From Ancylobacter crimeensis (lineage in GTDB: Bacteria > Pseudomonadota > Alphaproteobacteria > Rhizobiales > Xanthobacteraceae): 64,000 nucleotides of DNA. A program made the translations under genes and the position numbers. Below the pieces are notes generated by a model that ran no database searches, was not told the origin of the DNA, and saw nothing but the letters and a program-made list of their open reading frames with translations. Shown here in pieces: positions 61,140-64,000 of this stretch (the first letter of the stretch is position 1; every line of letters begins with the position of its first letter). The DNA is taken from positions 44,219 to 108,218 of the forward strand of contig NZ_JALKCH010000014.1 in the NCBI RefSeq assembly GCF_023016805.1. Reading direction: 5' to 3'.

Positions 61140-62746
61140 TGGCTGTCGTCAGCGCAAACCGGCTCGAACTCCTGCAGATCGCCGATGCGGTCGCGCGCGA
61201 GAAGTCGATTGACCGGGGCATCGTCATCGCCGCGATGGAGGATGCGATCGCGAAAGCCGCGCGCTCGCGCTACGGTGCCGAGACCGACATCCATGCCGAG
61301 ATCAGCCCCCGGACCGGCGAACTGCGTCTCGCCCGGCACCTGCTCGTCGTCGACCAGGTCGAGAATCCGGCCATCGAGATCGACCTGATCGGTGCCCGCC
61401 GGCTGAACCCGGCCGCCCAGATCGGGGATTCCATCGCCGACACCCTGCCGCCCTTCGATTTCGGGCGCATCGCCGCCCAGTCCGCCAAGCAGGTTATCGT
61501 GCAGAAGGTGCGCGAGGCCGAGCGCGACCGGCAGTATGAGGAATACAAGGACCGCATCGGCGAGATCGTGAATGGCGCTGTGAAGCGCGTCGAATACGGC
61601 AATGTGGTCGTCGATCTCGGCCGCGGCGAAGGCTCGCTCCGCCGTGACGAATTGCTGCCCCGCGAGGTCTTCAAGACCTCCGACCGCATCCGCGCCTATG
61701 TCTATGACGTGCGCCGCGAGCCCCGCGGCCCGCAGATCTTCCTCTCCCGCACCCATCCCCAGTTCATGGCGAAGCTGTTCGCCCAGGAAGTGCCGGAGAT
61801 CTATGACGGCATCGTCGAGATCAAGGCGGTCGCCCGCGATCCCGGTTCGCGCGCCAAGATCGCGGTCACCTCGCGCGATTCCTCGGTGGATCCGGTCGGC
61901 GCCTGCGTCGGCATGCGCGGCTCGCGCGTGCAGGCCGTGGTGAACGAGCTGCAGGGCGAGAAGATCGACATCATCCCGTGGTCGCCCGACGTCGCGACCT
62001 TCATCGTGAACGCCCTTGCGCCGGCCGAAGTGGTGAAGGTGGTGCTCGACGAGGACCGCGAACGTATTGAAGTCGTGGTGCCGGATGCCCAACTAAGCCT
62101 CGCGATCGGCCGCCGCGGCCAGAATGTCCGCCTCGCCTCCCAGCTCACCGGCTGGGATATCGACATCATGACCGAGGCGGAGGAGAGCGAGCGGCGGCAG
62201 AAGGAATTCGCCGAGCGCACCAAGATGTTCGCCGAGGCGCTCGATCTCGACGAGATGATGGGTCAGCTGCTCGCCTCGGAAGGCTTCGCCTCGGTCGAGG
62301 AACTGGCCTATGTTCCGCTTTCGGAGCTCACCGGCATCGAGGGCTTCGACGAGGACACCGCGCAGGAGCTGCAGAGCCGCGCCCTCGCCCACCTCGCCCG
62401 GATCGAGGAGGAGCTGGATGCGCGGCGCCGCGAGCTCGGCGTCGAGGACGCCCTGCGCGAAGTGCCGGGCGTCACCTCGCCGATGCTGGTGGCGCTGGGC
62501 GAGAACGACATCAAGACCGTCGAGGACCTCGCGGGCTGCGCGACCGACGACCTGACCGGCTGGACCGAGCGCAAGGACGGCGAAACCGTCCGCATCGCCG
62601 GCGCGCTGGACGGTTTCGAGCTTTCCCGCGAGGCGGCGGAAGCCCTGATCATGCAGGCCCGCGTGAAGGCCGGCTGGATCGACGAAGCGGAACTCGCCGG
62701 CGAGCCAGAAGGCGACGAGATCGACGCCGGCGAGGCACAGGACTGA
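61139..62746 (+). CDS. nusA: Transcription termination/antitermination factor NusA
   Basis: 535 aa. N-terminal RNA polymerase domain (1-130), S1 domain (about 135-200), two KH domains with SRVQAVVNELQGEKIDI and IGRRGQNVRLA, then helix-hairpin-helix repeats (about 365-525) ending in an acidic tail. Overlaps rimP by one base. The alphaproteobacterial layout of the operon is normal. Confidence 0.95.
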   Translation: MAVVSANRLELLQIADAVAREKSIDRGIVIAAMEDAIAKAARSRYGAETDIHAEISPRTGELRLARHLLVVDQVENPAIEIDLIGARRLNPAAQIGDSIADTLPPFDFGRIAAQSAKQVIVQKVREAERDRQYEEYKDRIGEIVNGAVKRVEYGNVVVDLGRGEGSLRRDELLPREVFKTSDRIRAYVYDVRREPRGPQIFLSRTHPQFMAKLFAQEVPEIYDGIVEIKAVARDPGSRAKIAVTSRDSSVDPVGACVGMRGSRVQAVVNELQGEKIDIIPWSPDVATFIVNALAPAEVVKVVLDEDRERIEVVVPDAQLSLAIGRRGQNVRLASQLTGWDIDIMTEAEESERRQKEFAERTKMFAEALDLDEMMGQLLASEGFASVEELAYVPLSELTGIEGFDEDTAQELQSRALAHLARIEEELDARRRELGVEDALREVPGVTSPMLVALGENDIKTVEDLAGCATDDLTGWTERKDGETVRIAGALDGFELSREAAEALIMQARVKAGWIDEAELAGEPEGDEIDAGEAQD

Positions 62747-62762
62747 GCGGCGGGGCGGACCG

Positions 62763-63626
62763 ATGTCCGGGACGCGCCGCATGATGGAAACGGACGGGGA
62801 CGGCGTCGCCGATGACACCGCCCCCGGGACCGTTCCGGCTCCGGCCGGGATACGGTCCGATGAGTCCGATGGGGTGGACGATGAGTCCGACGCCGGCCCG
62901 GTCGAGGAGACCGATGCCGGCCCGGCCGCCGCCCGCCGCGAGACGAGCCGGCTGTGCATCGCCACCCGGACCGTCAGGCCGGTCACGGAGCTGATCCGCT
63001 TCGTGCTCGGTCCCGACGGGCAGGTGGTGCCGGACCTCACGGCCCGGCTTCCGGGACGCGGCGCCTGGCTCACCGCCAGCCGCAGCGCGCTCGGCGAGGC
63101 GATCCGCCGGAAGGCGTTCGCCCGCGCCTTCAAGGGCAAGCTTCGGAGCGATCCGGGCAGGCCCGCGAAGAAGGCTCCTCGCGGGGAGCCTCACGCGCAG
63201 GTGACGTCGGCGCAGGTGACGTCGGCGCCGTTGACTTCGACGGATTCCACCCTCCCGGCCCTGGCCGGTCTGGTGGAGGCGCTGATGGAGAAGGACGCGC
63301 TCGGCGCGCTCGGCCTCGCCAAGAAGGCGGGTCGGGTCGTGACGGGGGCCACCAAGGTGGCGGAAGCGATACGGAGCGGGGATGTCGCCATCCTCATCCA
63401 CGCCTCCGACGCCGCCCCGGACGGGGTCGGTAAGCTGGACGCTCTGGCGCGCCGTGTCGGCGAGGACACGGGTCGCGAGATCGCCCTCATAACGATCCTT
63501 TCCGGGCTGCAATTGGACTTGGCGCTAGGGCGGGCAAATGTGGTACATGCTGCGCTGCTCGCGCATCCGACGAGCGCGGGTTTCCTCGCGCGGATAAGAC
63601 GGCTCGAGCGCTGGCGCGCCGATTAA
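62763..63626 (+). CDS. YlxR-type RNA-binding protein fused to an L7Ae-like domain
   Basis: 287 aa. An acidic N-terminal 60 residues precedes a YlxR/DUF448 domain ([39 protein letters not shown], about 60-125). A linker holding AQVTS repeats follows, then an L7Ae-like domain ([25 protein letters not shown]) near 180-275. It lies 16 bp after nusA in the usual nusA-ylxR-infB order. RNA binding in translation is presumed. Confidence 0.87.
   Translation: MSGTRRMMETDGDGVADDTAPGTVPAPAGIRSDESDGVDDESDAGPVEETDAGPAAARRETSRLCIATRTVRPVTELIRFVLGPDGQVVPDLTARLPGRGAWLTASRSALGEAIRRKAFARAFKGKLRSDPGRPAKKAPRGEPHAQVTSAQVTSAPLTSTDSTLPALAGLVEALMEKDALGALGLAKKAGRVVTGATKVAEAIRSGDVAILIHASDAAPDGVGKLDALARRVGEDTGREIALITILSGLQLDLALGRANVVHAALLAHPTSAGFLARIRRLERWRAD
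63196..63225 (+). repeat. 15-bp tandem duplication in ylxR linker
   Basis: CGCAGGTGACGTCGG occurs twice in tandem (63196-63210, 63211-63225), giving [10 protein letters not shown] followed by a diverged APLTS. It keeps the frame and lies in a flexible linker. Confidence 0.85.
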
Positions 63627-63691
63627 GCAGCCGGCGCACAGATTTGACGCATCCCGGCATGAGGCAGGGGATGCCGAGGAACGGATACCGA

Positions 63692-64000
63692 ATGACCGAT
63701 ACGAAGAATCCCGGCGAGAAGACGATGGGCGTGGGCCAGGGCAAGACCCTCACGCTCAAGAGGCCTGTCGAGCAGGGCGTCGTCCGCCAGAGCTTCAGCC
63801 ATGGCCGGTCGAAGGCCGTCGTGGTGGAAAAGGTGAAGCGTCGGGTGATCGGTCCGGGCGACAGCAAGCCCGAGGCGCCGGCGCCCGTGCAGAGCCCCGC
63901 TCCGGCGGCGGCCGCACCGCGCCCGGCGGCTCCCCCGCAGGCGCCGCGCCCGGCGGCGTCGGCTCCGAGCGCGCCCGCGGCGACCCCGCCCGCGGCTACG
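63692..64000 (+). CDS. infB: Translation initiation factor IF-2, 3' end outside window
   Basis: Only the first 103 residues are visible. [51 protein letters not shown] is a conserved alphaproteobacterial IF-2 start, then a Pro/Ala-rich linker begins. ATG 63692 follows GAGGA; an in-frame ATG at 63671 would add seven residues. The GTP-binding domain lies beyond the window. Confidence 0.92.
   Translation, partial: MTDTKNPGEKTMGVGQGKTLTLKRPVEQGVVRQSFSHGRSKAVVVEKVKRRVIGPGDSKPEAPAPVQSPAPAAAAPRPAAPPQAPRPAASAPSAPAATPPAAT

Overview
The window is high-GC DNA with an alphaproteobacterial gene content. The rimP-nusA-ylxR-infB order, the long RimP and YlxR proteins, the complete ectoine catabolic cluster, NsrR with a group III truncated haemoglobin, and a lanthanide-type XoxF together suggest a Hyphomicrobiales (Rhizobiales) bacterium. 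A Xanthobacteraceae/Ancylobacter-like soil or plant-associated organism is my best guess; this is inference, since no rRNA is present. I saw no IS elements, phage genes, CRISPR arrays or tRNAs.

Layout. (1) 1-6.8 kb: a 5'-truncated CHAT-domain (caspase-like) protein, a MarR/FUSC efflux pair behind a large nested palindrome, and an EAL-PAS-PAS-PAS phosphodiesterase. (2) 6.8-16.8 kb, minus strand: an amide/nitrile-type catabolic unit. It has an AmiC-like sensor, an AmiR-like ANTAR antiterminator, a leader with an intrinsic terminator and a candidate ANTAR stem-loop, then a nitrilase-family hydrolase, a branched-chain/amide ABC transporter with fused LivM-LivG, a DUF1028 protein and an amidase. 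(3) 16.9-20.7 kb: a sulfonate-type unit with an SsuD-like monooxygenase divergent from ssuABC-like transporter genes, followed by a LysR regulator and a phytoene-dehydrogenase-like flavoprotein. (4) 23.7-36.4 kb: ectoine/hydroxyectoine uptake and catabolism (doeD, doeC, ehuA, ehuD, ehuC, ehuB, doeB, doeA, eutC, eutB, enuR, and divergent doeX). (5) 36.4-42.7 kb: a diguanylate cyclase, an aldehyde dehydrogenase, an MFS exporter, Ohr, and a second LLM monooxygenase. (6) 42.8-47.6 kb: a probable nitrosative-stress module with a flavohaemoglobin-reductase-like FNR-PAS protein, an HPP-CBS membrane protein, a truncated haemoglobin, NsrR, and HemN, with NsrR-like palindromes in two divergent regions. 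(7) 47.7-60 kb: XoxF methanol dehydrogenase, patatin, purD, macAB, a small membrane protein, an S49 peptidase, a methyltransferase, a DUF2007 protein, polyprenyl synthase, UPF0060 and ispE. (8) 60.2-64 kb: the rimP leader, rimP, nusA, ylxR and the start of infB.

The most interesting parts are the amide operon, where sensor, RNA-binding antiterminator, leader, importer and three hydrolase-type enzymes sit together, and the apparent 'split flavohaemoglobin' module in which a haem-free reductase-PAS protein and a separate truncated globin share a putative NsrR regulon.
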